A DNA stretch of 64,000 nucleotides from Ferrovum sp. JA12 (GTDB lineage Bacteria > Pseudomonadota > Gammaproteobacteria > Burkholderiales > Ferrovaceae), in contig NZ_LJWX01000001.1 of NCBI RefSeq assembly GCF_001431705.1, positions 620,001-684,000 of the forward strand. Direction: 5' to 3'. The position numbers and the translations under genes were made by a program. The notes under the pieces are model-generated. The model did not search any database. It saw nothing but the letters and a program-made list of their open reading frames with translations, and was not told the DNA's origin. Below, piece after piece: positions 46,430 to 56,987 of this stretch (position 1 is its first letter; each line of letters opens with the position of its first letter).

Positions 46430-47743
46430 ATGAGTGCCTTAGCCCAAACACAGAATGAAGCAGATTTTAAAGTGGCCGATATATCCCTTGCTGCCTGGGG
46501 TCGGAAAGAGATTTTAATTGCCGAGCGTGAAATGCCTGGCTTAATGGCTTTGCGTGAAGAGTATGCTGGTGTCAAGCCCCTTAAGGGCGCGCGTATTGCT
46601 GGTTGCTTACACATGACGATTCAAACCGCCGTATTAATTGAAACCTTGGTGGACTTGGGCGCTGATGTGCGCTGGAGTTCTTGCAACATTTTCTCTACCC
46701 AAGATCAAGCTGCCGCGGCCATAGCTGAAGTCGGTATTCCTGTGTTTGCATGGAAAGGAGAGACCGAGGAAGAGTTTTGGTGGTGTGTTGAGAAAACTAT
46801 CTTTGGTCCCAATGGCTGGGTTCCCAATATGATTTTAGATGATGGTGGTGATTTAACCCTGGTGTTGCATGATAAATACCCTCATTTACTTGAAAATATT
46901 CGCGGCATTTCCGAAGAAACTACCACTGGAGTTCACCGCTTAAATGAGATGTTGAAAAAAGGTGAGTTAAAATGCCCCGCTTTTAACGTTAATGACTCCG
47001 TGACTAAATCTAAATTCGACAACTTGTATGGCTGTCGTGAATCCTTGCTAGATGGGATTAAACGCGCTACCGATGTGATGGTGGCCGGTAAAATTGCCTT
47101 GGTGGCGGGTTATGGGGATGTGGGTAAAGGTTGTGCTCAAGCCTTTAGAGGTATGGGGGCCACCGTATGGGTTACTGAAATTGATCCAATTTGTGCTCTG
47201 CAAGCTGCCATGGAAGGCTTTAGAGTTGTGACCATGGACGAGGCAGCACCCTTAGCAGACATTTTTGTGACCGCAACCGGAAATGTTCATGTAGTAACCC
47301 ATGACCATCTACGTGCCATGAAGCATGATGCTATTGTGTGTAATATTGGGCATTTTGATTCGGAAATTGATATTGCCTCACTGCGTCAATATCAGTGGGA
47401 AAATATCAAGCCGCAGGTGGATCACGTGATTTTCCCAGAGGGGAAACGTATCATCGTGTTGGCTGAAGGTCGCTTAGTGAACTTGGGTTGTGCCACAGGT
47501 CACCCAAGCTTTGTCATGTCAGCCTCTTTCACGAATCAGGTCATGGCTCAAATTGAGCTGTGGAACAACCCTGGCAAGTATGAGGTGGGAGTTTATATTC
47601 TTCCTAAGCACTTGGATGAAAAAGTAGCGAGGTTACATCTTAAAAAAATTGGTGCTCATCTCACCACGTTAACCCAAGAGCAAGCTACTTATTTAAGTAT
47701 TAGTCCACAGGGTCCTTTTAAACCTTTACATTATCGTTACTAA
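46430..47743 (+). CDS. ahcY: Adenosylhomocysteinase
   Basis: AhcY hydrolyses S-adenosylhomocysteine to homocysteine and adenosine, relieving product inhibition of methyltransferases. ATG at 46430 has AAGGAG eight bases upstream and is chosen over a GTG at 46421. The ~437-residue protein contains the substrate segments [17 protein letters not shown] and [14 protein letters not shown], the NAD-binding [20 protein letters not shown] (~215-235), and the C-terminal tail ending HYRY. No SAH riboswitch fits in the short gap before it. Confidence 0.97.
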   Translation: MSALAQTQNEADFKVADISLAAWGRKEILIAEREMPGLMALREEYAGVKPLKGARIAGCLHMTIQTAVLIETLVDLGADVRWSSCNIFSTQDQAAAAIAEVGIPVFAWKGETEEEFWWCVEKTIFGPNGWVPNMILDDGGDLTLVLHDKYPHLLENIRGISEETTTGVHRLNEMLKKGELKCPAFNVNDSVTKSKFDNLYGCRESLLDGIKRATDVMVAGKIALVAGYGDVGKGCAQAFRGMGATVWVTEIDPICALQAAMEGFRVVTMDEAAPLADIFVTATGNVHVVTHDHLRAMKHDAIVCNIGHFDSEIDIASLRQYQWENIKPQVDHVIFPEGKRIIVLAEGRLVNLGCATGHPSFVMSASFTNQVMAQIELWNNPGKYEVGVYILPKHLDEKVARLHLKKIGAHLTTLTQEQATYLSISPQGPFKPLHYRY

Positions 47744-47745
47744 TA

Positions 47746-48603
47746 GTGGAAAGTCAAAAGGGATTTGCCAAATTATTTAGCTTTGAATTCTTTCCGCCCA
47801 AAACAGCGGAAGGCGTTGAGAAGTTGCGTCATACTCAGCGTCAGTTGTCGCAGCTTCACCCTGCTTTCTTCTCCGTCACCTTTGGTGCGGGGGGGTCCAC
47901 GCGTGAGGGAACCCTAGGTGCGGTATTGGATATTCTTAAGGCTGGTGACAGCGCAGCTCCCCACATCTCCTGTATCGGTAGTACCAAAGCTATGCTAAAG
48001 GATACCCTTGATCAGTACCTTGAGCATGGTATTCGTCATGTGGTGGCTTTGCGGGGTGACTTACCCTCTGGTACCTATGGCGGCGGAGATTTTCGTTATG
48101 CCAGTGAGTTAGTGCGTTTTATTCGCGAAGAGGTGAGTCAAGAGCTTATTATTGAGGTGGCCGCCTACCCCGAGACTCATCCTCAGGCGCGTTCGGCTCA
48201 GGAAGACTTAATTCACTTTAAAGAAAAAGTGGTGGCTGGAGCCAACGCGGCTATTACGCAATATTTCTATAATCCAGATGCTTATTTTGATTTTATCGAG
48301 CGCTGCGAACAACAACACATTACCATCCCTATTGTACCGGGGATAATGCCCATCGGAAATTTCAGTCAATTAAGTCGTTTTTCTGAAGCTTGTGGGGCAG
48401 AAATTCCGCGCTGGATACGTCAAAAAATGTTAGGTTACGGCGATGACAGTGCTTCCATTCGTGCGTTTGGCTTGGATGTTGTTACTCATCTTTGTGATAC
48501 ATTACTTAGTGCTGGAGCGCCAGGCTTACACTTTTATACAATGAATTCAGCCGGTCTCACCAGTGTTATCTGGGACCGGCTGCATTTATCAAGCTACCGC
48601 TAA
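47746..48603 (+). CDS. metF: Methylenetetrahydrofolate reductase
   Basis: MetF reduces 5,10-methylene-THF to 5-methyl-THF, the methyl donor for methionine synthesis. The 285-residue TIM-barrel flavoprotein has FSFEFFPPKTAEGVEKL near the start, FGAGGSTREGT (~46-56), and the ALRGD segment (~100-104). It starts at GTG, two bases after the ahcY stop and without a clear ribosome-binding site, which suggests coupling. The operon supplies the whole SAM-to-methionine loop except the synthase. A strong hairpin lies in its last codons. Confidence 0.95.
   Translation: MESQKGFAKLFSFEFFPPKTAEGVEKLRHTQRQLSQLHPAFFSVTFGAGGSTREGTLGAVLDILKAGDSAAPHISCIGSTKAMLKDTLDQYLEHGIRHVVALRGDLPSGTYGGGDFRYASELVRFIREEVSQELIIEVAAYPETHPQARSAQEDLIHFKEKVVAGANAAITQYFYNPDAYFDFIERCEQQHITIPIVPGIMPIGNFSQLSRFSEACGAEIPRWIRQKMLGYGDDSASIRAFGLDVVTHLCDTLLSAGAPGLHFYTMNSAGLTSVIWDRLHLSSYR
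48548..48582 (+). other. Strong hairpin within the 3' end of metF
   Basis: CAGCCGGTC pairs with GACCGGCTG, and inside it CCAG pairs with CTGG around the loop TGTTAT, with a three-base bulge on the left. It lies within the coding sequence, 21 bases before the stop codon, and has no T tail, so it is not a simple terminator. It may stabilise the mRNA 3' end. Confidence 0.55.
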
Positions 48604-48612
48604 AGTTTTTAA

Positions 48613-49863
48613 TTAAGCGACTTTAATTTTTTTGCGTAGTGCTTCAGCTGCATGCTGTTCAGCATAGGACTGATGGGCTGCTGCTTCAGGATGTCCCAAT
48701 TGAATGGGGTAACCCAAATCAAGCAATACAGAGCCTAGAGCCGATAAACAAAGCATAACATTCTCAGACTTGGCGGAGTAGCCCATTAAACCGAAACGCC
48801 ATATTTTTCCGGCTAAGGGACCGAGTCCTGCGCCTATCTCAAGATTGAACTCATTTAAAAGAGTTTTACGAACGGTAGCCTCATCTATCCCCTCAGGGAC
48901 TTTTACTGCATTCATTTGCGGCAGACGATGCTCTTCTTTAACTAAATATTCAAGTCCCATGGCTTCAATGCCCGCCTTGAAGGCCAAGTAATGGCGGTGA
49001 TGTCTTGCCCAGGAATTCTCCAAGCCCTCTTCGCGAACCAGAAGGAGCGCTTCATGGAGTGCGTAAAGTCCATTGGTGGGGGCAGTGTGGTGATAGGTAC
49101 GGTTCGTGTTACCCCAATAACCTAATACTAACTCTAAGTCCATAAACCAGCTTTGACTTTTCCCTTGGCGATTTTTAACCAGTTCCACTACCCGCTCACC
49201 GAAGGACACAGGGGATAATCCGGGTGTGCAAGAGAGACACTTTTGGCTCCCTGAGTAGATCGCGTCAATGTCCCAAGCATCCACAAACAGGGGTGCACCG
49301 GTGAGCTGAGTCACTGCATCAACGATAGTCAACGCACCGTAGCGATGAGCAATATCAACTAAGGTTTTAGCGTCAGACATACAGCCTGTGGAGGTTTCTG
49401 CTAATACAAAGGCCACTACTTTAGTATCGGGGTGTTGTTTGAGAGCGTCCTCTAATTTATTGGGATCAACGGGTTCTCCCCAAGTATCTTCCACTACTAC
49501 AGGGACCCCACCACAGCGCTCTACGTTCTCAATCATGCGTCCGCCAAAGACTCCATTACGGCAGACAATGACTTTGTCTCCAGGCGCTACCATGTTGACA
49601 AAGCACATCTCCATGCCCACGGAGCCTGGCCCTGAAGCGGGGAAGGTAAGGGCATTGTCTGTTTGGTAAACGTAACGTAGCAGAGATTTTAATTCATCCA
49701 TCATTTCCACAAAAATAGGATCTAAGTAGCCGATACAGGGCAAAGACATGGCGGCTAACACGCGCGGCGCTATTTCAGAAGGGCCGGGTCCCATCATGGT
49801 GCGTTGTGGCGGATAAAAAGAATTAATTTTTTTAGGGGGTAAATAAGCAATATTGGGGTTCAT
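48613..49863 (-). CDS. Class V aminotransferase, serine/alanine-glyoxylate type
   Basis: This PLP enzyme of about 416 residues resembles alanine-glyoxylate and serine-glyoxylate/pyruvate aminotransferases. Visible features are MGPGPSEIAPRVL near the start, FPASGPGSVGMEM (cofactor phosphate region), the Asp of IVDAVTQLTGAP, and the PLP Lys in YSGSQKCLSCTPG (~200). The end has an Ala/His-rich tail. ATG at 49863 is used, with AAGGA ten bases upstream; GTG at 49872 is too near it. Donor and acceptor cannot be fixed; it could link glyoxylate to glycine and so to one-carbon units, matching its neighbours. Confidence 0.85.
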   Translation of the reverse strand: MNPNIAYLPPKKINSFYPPQRTMMGPGPSEIAPRVLAAMSLPCIGYLDPIFVEMMDELKSLLRYVYQTDNALTFPASGPGSVGMEMCFVNMVAPGDKVIVCRNGVFGGRMIENVERCGGVPVVVEDTWGEPVDPNKLEDALKQHPDTKVVAFVLAETSTGCMSDAKTLVDIAHRYGALTIVDAVTQLTGAPLFVDAWDIDAIYSGSQKCLSCTPGLSPVSFGERVVELVKNRQGKSQSWFMDLELVLGYWGNTNRTYHHTAPTNGLYALHEALLLVREEGLENSWARHHRHYLAFKAGIEAMGLEYLVKEEHRLPQMNAVKVPEGIDEATVRKTLLNEFNLEIGAGLGPLAGKIWRFGLMGYSAKSENVMLCLSALGSVLLDLGYPIQLGHPEAAAHQSYAEQHAAEALRKKIKVA

Positions 49864-49881
49864 AACTCTCACTTCCTTAAT

Positions 49882-50811
49882 CTAATCGTTTATTTTATCA
49901 GAATTAGGTATTCTCATGAAACGTATCCGTTTTTCTAGCTGTTCATTTAAACGAAATGCACCGCGTTCTAATTCCTGATCATCGAACAGAGTATCACCGT
50001 TTTCATCAACGCGTCCTGTAGCTTTGAGTGTCATGAAGTCAAAGAGGTTCCGATCATTCAAGTGGGAAGGACTCACCTGTTGTAATGCTTGGCTAATGCT
50101 CTCCAGGCGGCCTGGATGATCTTGCTCCATAGTTAGCAACCACTCTTTGAGATGTTGTCTTTTTAAGTTCATCTGTGAGCCACATAAATCACAAGGAATA
50201 ATTGGAAATTGACGGTGTTTGGCGTAGCGTGCAATATCTTTTTCTCGGCTGTAGGCCAGAGGGCGAATAACCACATGGTGACCATCATCAGAGACCAGTT
50301 TGGCCGGCATTCCCTTCAAGCGCCCGCCATAGAATAAATTCAGGAAGAACGTTTGTAACATGTCGTCTTGATGGTGTCCTAAGACGATTTTAGTGGCCTT
50401 TAAGGCTTTGGCTGTTCGGTAGAGTACGCCTCGGCGCAGACGGGAGCATAGAGAGCAGGTGGTTTTTCCTAAGGGGATCTTTTCTTTCACCAAAGAGTAA
50501 GTGTCCGCTTCAATAATGCGATAGGCCACCCCTCGTTGTTCTAAATAATCAGGGAGAATATGCTCAGGAAAGCCGGGCTGTTTTTGGTCAAGATTGACCG
50601 CAATTAAATCAAATTTAACTGGCGATCTTTTTTGCATCTCAAGCAGTAAGTCGAATAAAGTATGAGAGTCTTTCCCGCCACTTAAACATACCATTAACCG
50701 ATCGTTTTCTTCGATCATTTGGTAATCACTAATGGCCTTGCCCATTTGCGAGAGTAATCGTTCTCTTAAACGAATGATGGTGGCGGACAGTGGAATCTCT
50801 GAAAATGACAT
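49882..50811 (-). CDS. ttcA: tRNA 2-thiocytidine synthetase TtcA
   Basis: TtcA thiolates cytidine 32 of certain tRNAs. The 309-residue protein has the PP-loop SGGKDS at 44-49, the Fe-S cluster cysteines in [12 protein letters not shown] (C119, C122) and [13 protein letters not shown] (~205-217), and the [20 protein letters not shown] segment. It is divergent from the methyltransferase gene at 50818 with only six bases between the start codons, so promoters must overlap the coding regions. Confidence 0.95.
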   Translation of the reverse strand: MSFSEIPLSATIIRLRERLLSQMGKAISDYQMIEENDRLMVCLSGGKDSHTLFDLLLEMQKRSPVKFDLIAVNLDQKQPGFPEHILPDYLEQRGVAYRIIEADTYSLVKEKIPLGKTTCSLCSRLRRGVLYRTAKALKATKIVLGHHQDDMLQTFFLNLFYGGRLKGMPAKLVSDDGHHVVIRPLAYSREKDIARYAKHRQFPIIPCDLCGSQMNLKRQHLKEWLLTMEQDHPGRLESISQALQQVSPSHLNDRNLFDFMTLKATGRVDENGDTLFDDQELERGAFRLNEQLEKRIRFMRIPNSDKIND

Positions 50812-50817
50812 AGAATA

Positions 50818-51996
50818 ATGCTTATGAATAAATTAACACCCTTTATTTTACCCCAGTCTATGCTCCCTAACGATAATCAGTTAGCCCATAGTGCACAATT
50901 ACTTCATAGAACCCTACAGGTGATTCAAGATCATGGTGGTTGGATTGATTTTGCGACTTATATGAATCTTGCACTCTATGAGCCGCAACTGGGCTACTAC
51001 GTAGCGGGCGCCACAAAATTAGGTGGCGCTGGAGATTTTGTCACTGCTCCGCAATTGGGGGACCTTTTTGCCAAAACCTTAGCGCGTAGCTTTTTACCTT
51101 ATTTGGAAAAAATTGACCTAAACAGTAGAGCAATCTTAGAGTTAGGAGCGGGAACAGGTCAGCTTGCGGTAGATTTATTGCTGAGTCTTGAGGCCCAAAC
51201 AATGCTACCACAACGCTATTTTATTTTAGAAGTGAGTCCTGAGTTGCAAGAGCGTCAACGCCAAACCATCGCCACTCTACCAAAACCCCTCGCTGAGAGG
51301 GTAGAGTGGCTTAGTCAATGGCCATCAAACTTAGATGGGATCATCATCGCTAATGAGGTATTAGATGCCTTTGCCGTACACCGCGTTGAGTTAAGAGAGG
51401 AAGGGTGGTGGCAGTGGGGGGTGGCTGCCGACGCAGGAGATTTGGTTGAAAAAGCGCGGCCTCTTAATAATCCAGCCTTAGTTAAGGTACTACCTTCTTT
51501 AAACCCGGAATTCTTACCTTATCTCACGGAGGTGAACCTGAGTGCCTTGGCTTTAATGGGCAATGTGGCGAGCAGTTTGAGGGAAGGAGCTGCTTATTTT
51601 GTTGATTATGGCTTTCCGGCACGTGAGTTCTATCACCCGCAACGCCATCAAGGAACTCTCATGTGCCATTACCGCCATCTGGCCCATACTAATCCACTAC
51701 TTTTATTAGGCCTACAAGATATCACTAGCCACGTAGACTTTACCGCCCTCGCCAAGCGTGCTAGAGAAGAGGGTTTGGTAGTGATGGAATATGCAACGCA
51801 AGCCCAGTTTTTGCTTAAGCATGGCATTCTAGATGAGCTGACAAGCCCCACCCTAACCGTCAATGAAAATACCCTGCGCCAATCACAGCAGGTTAATTTA
51901 TTAATGAGTCCCGCTGAGATGGGTGAGCTCTTTAAGGTATTAGTTTTAGGGCGTGGCACGGAGAACAGCCATGCCTTAATGCAATTGGGACTCTAG
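50818..51996 (+). CDS. MidA-family SAM-dependent methyltransferase
   Basis: The 392-residue protein belongs to the DUF185/NDUFAF7 (MidA) family of protein arginine methyltransferase-like enzymes. It has the SAM-binding motif [16 protein letters not shown] (~106-121), the [16 protein letters not shown] segment (~178-193), and the [15 protein letters not shown] region. In mitochondria the relative methylates a complex I subunit; the bacterial substrate is unknown. It overlaps the end of cca by four bases on the opposite strand. Confidence 0.9.
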   Translation: MLMNKLTPFILPQSMLPNDNQLAHSAQLLHRTLQVIQDHGGWIDFATYMNLALYEPQLGYYVAGATKLGGAGDFVTAPQLGDLFAKTLARSFLPYLEKIDLNSRAILELGAGTGQLAVDLLLSLEAQTMLPQRYFILEVSPELQERQRQTIATLPKPLAERVEWLSQWPSNLDGIIIANEVLDAFAVHRVELREEGWWQWGVAADAGDLVEKARPLNNPALVKVLPSLNPEFLPYLTEVNLSALALMGNVASSLREGAAYFVDYGFPAREFYHPQRHQGTLMCHYRHLAHTNPLLLLGLQDITSHVDFTALAKRAREEGLVVMEYATQAQFLLKHGILDELTSPTLTVNENTLRQSQQVNLLMSPAEMGELFKVLVLGRGTENSHALMQLGL

Positions 51997-53123
51997 TAGA
52001 AGAATGCTTGATGTAAGGCTGCAATGCGTAATGCTCTGAGTAGAGCGATTTTTTGTGGCACACTCAAAGTGTTGTCGGTGGGTAGTTTCACCTGCTTGAG
52101 CAACGAGGCGGCCTGATAAAGCGGGTGCGAGGCAACCTCTGCCACAGTGTGTTGCTGAAGTAGTAACACTAACCTTAACGCCTCTTGATAGCGTTGCGCT
52201 CGACGAAGGCCATCGGCTTTCTCGACGAGAGAGAGGGTATGTTCTGCAGAGTGCGTAATAAGATCGAGCTTTTCTTGCGACAGGGTGTAGGCGAGAAGAG
52301 ATAAGTCTTGACACTCTTTTGGGCACTTGAGTTGTTGAGCAATGCGCTCAATCATTGGCTTCTTAGAGTGGTCGGCGGCGAACAATGCCAGGAGCCAACC
52401 CGCATAGCGCTGACAAAGTGGGCTCTTTAGTGAGGCGAGTTGATCAAGAAAATCCAAAGAGCGCTGTTGATAATGGGGCCAACCCTCTATGATCGCGGGG
52501 AAGATTTTAAACAGAGCATCCGAGTTGTCTAATACGCGAAAAAACTCCGAAGGGGTCTCTTCCATAAGACCGCGTGCCATCTCTTGCCATACCCGTTCGG
52601 GTACTAAAGAGTCTAATTCGCCAGAGGCGCTCATCTGCTTCATTAAGGTGAGGGTTTCAGGGGCCACAGTAAACCCCAGGGAGGATTTAAAGCGAGCCGC
52701 AAAACGGGCTACTCGAAGAATACGCACAGGGTCTTCAATGAAGGCCTCGCTAACGTGACGCAGTGTCCGATTCTGGCAGTCCTGTATGCCACCATAGGGG
52801 TCAATGAGTCGTCCATCCAGTGAGCGTGCCATGGCATTGATAGTAAGATCCCGGCGGCGCAAATCTTCCTCAAGGGTGACATCGGGGCTTGTTTGCACAA
52901 TAAAGCCCTTGTAGCCTCGCCCCAGTTTGCGTTCAGTACGAGCTAGCGCATACTCTTCGTGGGTCAAAGGATGAAGAAATACCGGAAAGTCGTTGCCCAC
53001 GGGTTTAAACCCCTGCTCAACCATGTCATCAATGCTAGCGCCCACCACGACGTAATCACGATCTTGCACCTTGAGCCCCAATATTTCATCCCGTACCGCC
53101 CCGCCCACTTGGTAGATTTCCAT
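51993..53123 (-). CDS. cca: CCA tRNA nucleotidyltransferase with degenerate HD domain
   Basis: CCA-adding enzyme builds or repairs tRNA 3' ends. The 376-residue class II enzyme has VGGAVRDEILG (6-16), the metal-binding D21 and D23 in DRDYVVVGA, EEDLRRRDLTINAMA (~104-118), and the RVARFAARF segment. In E. coli-type proteins an HD phosphohydrolase domain follows; here the matching place reads LFAADHSKKP, so the HD pair and the following Gly-Lys are not intact. It therefore looks like a nucleotidyltransferase only. Its start overlaps the slt stop by one base. Confidence 0.93.
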   Translation of the reverse strand: MEIYQVGGAVRDEILGLKVQDRDYVVVGASIDDMVEQGFKPVGNDFPVFLHPLTHEEYALARTERKLGRGYKGFIVQTSPDVTLEEDLRRRDLTINAMARSLDGRLIDPYGGIQDCQNRTLRHVSEAFIEDPVRILRVARFAARFKSSLGFTVAPETLTLMKQMSASGELDSLVPERVWQEMARGLMEETPSEFFRVLDNSDALFKIFPAIIEGWPHYQQRSLDFLDQLASLKSPLCQRYAGWLLALFAADHSKKPMIERIAQQLKCPKECQDLSLLAYTLSQEKLDLITHSAEHTLSLVEKADGLRRAQRYQEALRLVLLLQQHTVAEVASHPLYQAASLLKQVKLPTDNTLSVPQKIALLRALRIAALHQAFFY

Positions 53124-55072
53124 TATGGTTCACCGCCGTGAATGGGTTGTAGGTTGGCTACCGTAGGCACTATACCAATACGCTCCTTTAGGGGAATATA
53201 GGGTTTATTTAATCGTTTGCTGTAAAGAACAGTGTTAGCCATGACTCTTTTTACATAATCCCGGGTTTCATTAAAAGGAATTGTTTCGATGAAAATAACG
53301 CCGTCCATGGGTGTGGGATTTAACCATTGCTTCACGCGTCTGGGGCCGGCATTGTAGCCTGCGGTGGCAAGAGCGGTAGTATTGAGCTGGTCTAGCAGGT
53401 GTTGTAAATAGTAGGTGCCAAGGTTAAGGTTGGTGGCTAGCTCAGTGGTCTGATCTGGTAAAAAGCGTTTAAGGGATAAATGCTTGGCAATCCAGCGCGC
53501 CGTAGGGGGCATGATTTGCATGAGACCCTGCGCCCCAGTTCTTGAGCGGGCTTGGGGGGCAAACAGACTTTCTTGGCGAATGAGTCCATAAACCCAGGCC
53601 TCATCAAGGTGGCGTTTTTTTACACTCTCCTCAAGCGTGCTGGCAAATGGGGTGGGGTAGCTTAAGTTTATGTCCTCCATGGGGCCTGCTTGACTGGCAC
53701 TAAAAATAGCTCGATCAAACCACTGTAATTGATAGGCGATGTGCGCTGCGATCAAGTGTTGACGAGCATTAAAGGGTTGGTTAGCAAGATTCCACTCAAG
53801 TCTATCCATGGGTTTAATATTTAAGCGATGTAACCTTATGGCCCGTTGTAAGGTTGGCTCTAGCGTCGCGATTTCTTGTTTACTAACAGGCGGGATAGCT
53901 ACTTTATGGGGTAACTCTAAATGCAATTCATCTTGCGTTAACAAACCATAAAAGTCCGATTCCTTAGCCAGTGCTTGGAGGATGGGTTGTGCTGTGGATT
54001 CTTGGTGTAAGTGGTTGAGTGATTGAGCTTTCCAGTATTGCCACATACGTAGTTTTTGTTCTTTTAAGGGCATGGAATCAATGACCTTAAGCACCTCTTG
54101 CCATTGCTCTTCTCTGAGGGCGGTGCGCACATGAGAGGCGCGGTAATCCTCTTGATCAATGCCAAGTTTAGCAAGATGAAACCAAGACAGGGCGTGGGGA
54201 TCTAGTTTTAGAGCTCCTTGATAAGCAATTTCTGCCCATCCCCAATCACGCCCATTGGTATCCACTATCGAGGCGTGATTGTGCCACCAGTGTGAGGCTT
54301 CTATGGGATCTTCCTTGGCCAGAAGTTGTAGCGCGTGAAGAAGGAGTACAGTTTGTCCAGGATTAAGATGGGCGTAGCTTAACATATGACTAAGAAAGTG
54401 TTTGGGATCGCTATTGGCTTGCCGCCAGTCTCGTTCACGTAACTGCTCTGCTTTGGGTAGCGCCTCATTAATCAAACGCGAGCGTAGGTCTTGATGGTTA
54501 TAAAGGGCCTCATTGAGAGATTGCCATAGTTCATGTTGGTCAACCGCCATTACACTGCGAAGTGGGCCGATTAACAGCGAACAAAAATGATTGTCAGGGT
54601 TTTCAAGCCATAATCGTTTGGCTTCCTGGACGAGTGCTGCGGAAGAGGAGTCGTTTAAGGTAAGGGAAAGTTTAGCGCATAGCAAGTTGACGTTATGCTG
54701 ATCAGGTTCCTCTAGAGTAGCTAGAAAAAGAGCCTCTTGATGACTATTGTACAGGGCGTAAGCTAAGGCGTTATGCAGTGACTTGTAAAGCGGGCTATGT
54801 GGAAAATCCTTTTTGAATTGCCAGACCTGGTTGACAGTGGTAACCGCCCCTCCCTGATTGATTTTATCAACCAGATACCAGTAACGAGGATAATCAGCGA
54901 GTTCGTCATCCCCCAGTTCAGTGATCACTGATTGCAATACATTGAGTTGCTGTTGGAGATGAGCGTGATAGGCTCTAATTAATAGATTGTCAGGCAATGA
55001 TAAATCGTTAGCACAGATCACGCGTGGTAATGTCAGTAACGATAGCCATAGAACAATCAGAAAAACTTTCAA
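53123..55072 (-). CDS. slt: Soluble lytic murein transglycosylase
   Basis: This periplasmic enzyme cleaves glycan strands giving 1,6-anhydro-MurNAc, the substrate of AnmK (encoded at 32974). The 649-residue precursor has a signal peptide (VFLIVLWLSLLTLPRVICA), a long alpha-helical superhelix (~25-470), and the C-terminal SLT domain with catalytic Glu in YGLIRQESLFAPQA and the GAQGLMQIMPPTARWIAKHL and TAGYNAGPRRV segments. Length matches Slt70-type proteins. It is the first gene of slt-cca. Confidence 0.94.
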   Translation of the reverse strand: MKVFLIVLWLSLLTLPRVICANDLSLPDNLLIRAYHAHLQQQLNVLQSVITELGDDELADYPRYWYLVDKINQGGAVTTVNQVWQFKKDFPHSPLYKSLHNALAYALYNSHQEALFLATLEEPDQHNVNLLCAKLSLTLNDSSSAALVQEAKRLWLENPDNHFCSLLIGPLRSVMAVDQHELWQSLNEALYNHQDLRSRLINEALPKAEQLRERDWRQANSDPKHFLSHMLSYAHLNPGQTVLLLHALQLLAKEDPIEASHWWHNHASIVDTNGRDWGWAEIAYQGALKLDPHALSWFHLAKLGIDQEDYRASHVRTALREEQWQEVLKVIDSMPLKEQKLRMWQYWKAQSLNHLHQESTAQPILQALAKESDFYGLLTQDELHLELPHKVAIPPVSKQEIATLEPTLQRAIRLHRLNIKPMDRLEWNLANQPFNARQHLIAAHIAYQLQWFDRAIFSASQAGPMEDINLSYPTPFASTLEESVKKRHLDEAWVYGLIRQESLFAPQARSRTGAQGLMQIMPPTARWIAKHLSLKRFLPDQTTELATNLNLGTYYLQHLLDQLNTTALATAGYNAGPRRVKQWLNPTPMDGVIFIETIPFNETRDYVKRVMANTVLYSKRLNKPYIPLKERIGIVPTVANLQPIHGGEP

Positions 55073-55179
55073 GACTGACCTCTTTCTTCTTTTATACTTA
55101 CCTTTGTAGCAAGTTGAAATAGTAACTTCAAGAGTATCATAGTGGAGTTCTTTGGAATTGTTTTTTTACGGGGTGACTT

Positions 55180-55716
55180 ATGGTATCTGAAAAGTCCAGT
55201 GGACGAAAATTATTACACCGCAGAAGTATCGTGATTGAGGGGTATGAGAGAGAGGATGGTCATTACGACATTGAAGGACATTTGCTTGATATAAAAGGTT
55301 ATGATTTCCCTGTTATGAACGGTATTCGTCAGACAGGAGAGCCGATTCACGATATGTTTCTTGGCATCACTATTGACGCAGAGATGACCATTGTTAACGC
55401 CTATGCAAAAACTGAGGCGAGGCCCTACCCCGGTTTTTGCGAATCCATTACTGATCATTACCAATCTCTCAAAGGATTAAGGATTGCTCCAGGTTTTACG
55501 AGAGCAGTTAAAGAGCGTTTTGGCGGCGTCAAAGGGTGCACTCATTTAACAGAGATGATTGGTGCCCTCGCCACCGTAGCCTTCCAAACCCGTTATGGCT
55601 CAGCTGAATCCCATTCTCCCAACAAACCTCCCCATTTAGATGGTTGCCATGCACTGGATACCACAGGGCCCGTGGTGGCTCAGTTTTATCCGCAGTGGCA
55701 TGTGGCCAAAAAGTAA
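55180..55716 (+). CDS. DUF2889 family protein
   Basis: The 178-residue soluble protein matches DUF2889: HRRSIVIEGYEREDGHYDIE near the start, then DMFLGITIDAEMTI, and GCTHLTEMIGALATVAFQT near residue 125. A Cys-Thr-His-Leu motif and several conserved acidic residues are seen, but no enzyme activity is known for the family. It stands alone between slt and sucC. A small hairpin without T tail (GCCTC-N8-GAGGC, 55735-55752) follows. Confidence 0.85.
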   Translation: MVSEKSSGRKLLHRRSIVIEGYEREDGHYDIEGHLLDIKGYDFPVMNGIRQTGEPIHDMFLGITIDAEMTIVNAYAKTEARPYPGFCESITDHYQSLKGLRIAPGFTRAVKERFGGVKGCTHLTEMIGALATVAFQTRYGSAESHSPNKPPHLDGCHALDTTGPVVAQFYPQWHVAKK

Positions 55717-55822
55717 GAAAAAAGAGCGTTGAAAGCCTCTCTTTGTCGAGGCGTGATCTGATAAAATGAAAGTTTTAAGCTGGGCTTTTTTTGATTAACT
55801 TGTATACAAATAAGGGTAATCC

Positions 55823-56986
55823 ATGAAAATTCATGAGTACCAAGCAAAAGAAATACTTCGCCAATACGGTGTTCCCACTCCTCGTGGTATTCCTTGTTTT
55901 AGTGTTGATGAGGCTGTTTTAGCTGGGCAAACCTTGGCTTCTCCCGTGGTGGTGGTCAAGGCACAAATTCATGCAGGGGGGAGAGGAAAGGGAGGGGGCG
56001 TAAAAGTTGCCAAGACGCCAACAGAGCTGCATACCTATGCTGAACAGATTTTTGGTATGAATTTAGTTACCCATCAAACTGATTCCCATGGGCAAAAGGT
56101 GCGTCGTCTCCTTATTGAAGAAGGGGCGGATATCAAAAAAGAGCTGTATGTCGGTATGGTGGTAGATCGCCAGTCTCAGCGCGTAGCGTTGATGGCCAGT
56201 CCTGAAGGGGGGATGGACATTGAAGAGGTTGCCGCACGTAACCCTGAAAAAATCATGACCATTTTTATTGATCCGGTCGAGGGTTTAACCTTGGATCAGT
56301 GTCTTGCGGTATCTAAATTTATTGGTATTGAGAGTGACCTATGGTCGCAATCAGCCCAACTGCTTCAAGGTCTCTATCAAGCGTTTGACGAAAAAGATGC
56401 CAGTTTAGCGGAAATTAACCCCGTGGTAGTCACAGGAGATAAACGGGTGTTGGCCCTGGATGCCAAAATGAATTTTGATAGTAATGCGCTCTATCGTCAT
56501 CCTGAAATTGTAGGGCTTCGTGATCTTGATGAAGAGGATCCCAGTGAGATTGAGGCTTCTCGTTTTGATCTCTCCTATATTTCGCTTGATGGCAACATAG
56601 GATGCCTCGTCAATGGGGCAGGGCTCGCCATGGCCACCATGGATATAGTTAAGCTCTATGGGGGCAGTCCAGCCAACTTTCTTGATGTAGGTGGAGGGGC
56701 TACTACAGAAAAAGTTACCGAAGCCTTTAAATTAATGCTTAAAAACCCACATCTTGAGGCCATTTTGGTCAATATTTTTGGCGGCATTATGAAATGTGAT
56801 GTGATTGCCACCGGTGTTGTTGAGGCGGCTAAGCAAGTGCATCTGTCTGTTCCCTTGGTGGTGCGTCTTGAGGGGACCAATGTGGAGTTAGGTAAGCAAA
56901 TATTGGCCCAATCTGGATTACCCATTATTTCTGCAAACAATATGGCTGAAGCTGCTCAAAAAGTAGTTGACGCCGCAAGAGGTTGA
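55823..56986 (+). CDS. sucC: Succinyl-CoA synthetase subunit beta
   Basis: With SucD this TCA-cycle enzyme couples succinyl-CoA cleavage to nucleotide triphosphate formation. The 387-residue protein starts [18 protein letters not shown], has the ATP-grasp segment [18 protein letters not shown] (~44-61), and the C-terminal CoA-ligase part with [14 protein letters not shown] (~283-296) and [16 protein letters not shown]. Its stop is one base before the sucD ATG. Confidence 0.97.
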   Translation: MKIHEYQAKEILRQYGVPTPRGIPCFSVDEAVLAGQTLASPVVVVKAQIHAGGRGKGGGVKVAKTPTELHTYAEQIFGMNLVTHQTDSHGQKVRRLLIEEGADIKKELYVGMVVDRQSQRVALMASPEGGMDIEEVAARNPEKIMTIFIDPVEGLTLDQCLAVSKFIGIESDLWSQSAQLLQGLYQAFDEKDASLAEINPVVVTGDKRVLALDAKMNFDSNALYRHPEIVGLRDLDEEDPSEIEASRFDLSYISLDGNIGCLVNGAGLAMATMDIVKLYGGSPANFLDVGGGATTEKVTEAFKLMLKNPHLEAILVNIFGGIMKCDVIATGVVEAAKQVHLSVPLVVRLEGTNVELGKQILAQSGLPIISANNMAEAAQKVVDAARG

Positions 56987-56987
56987 T

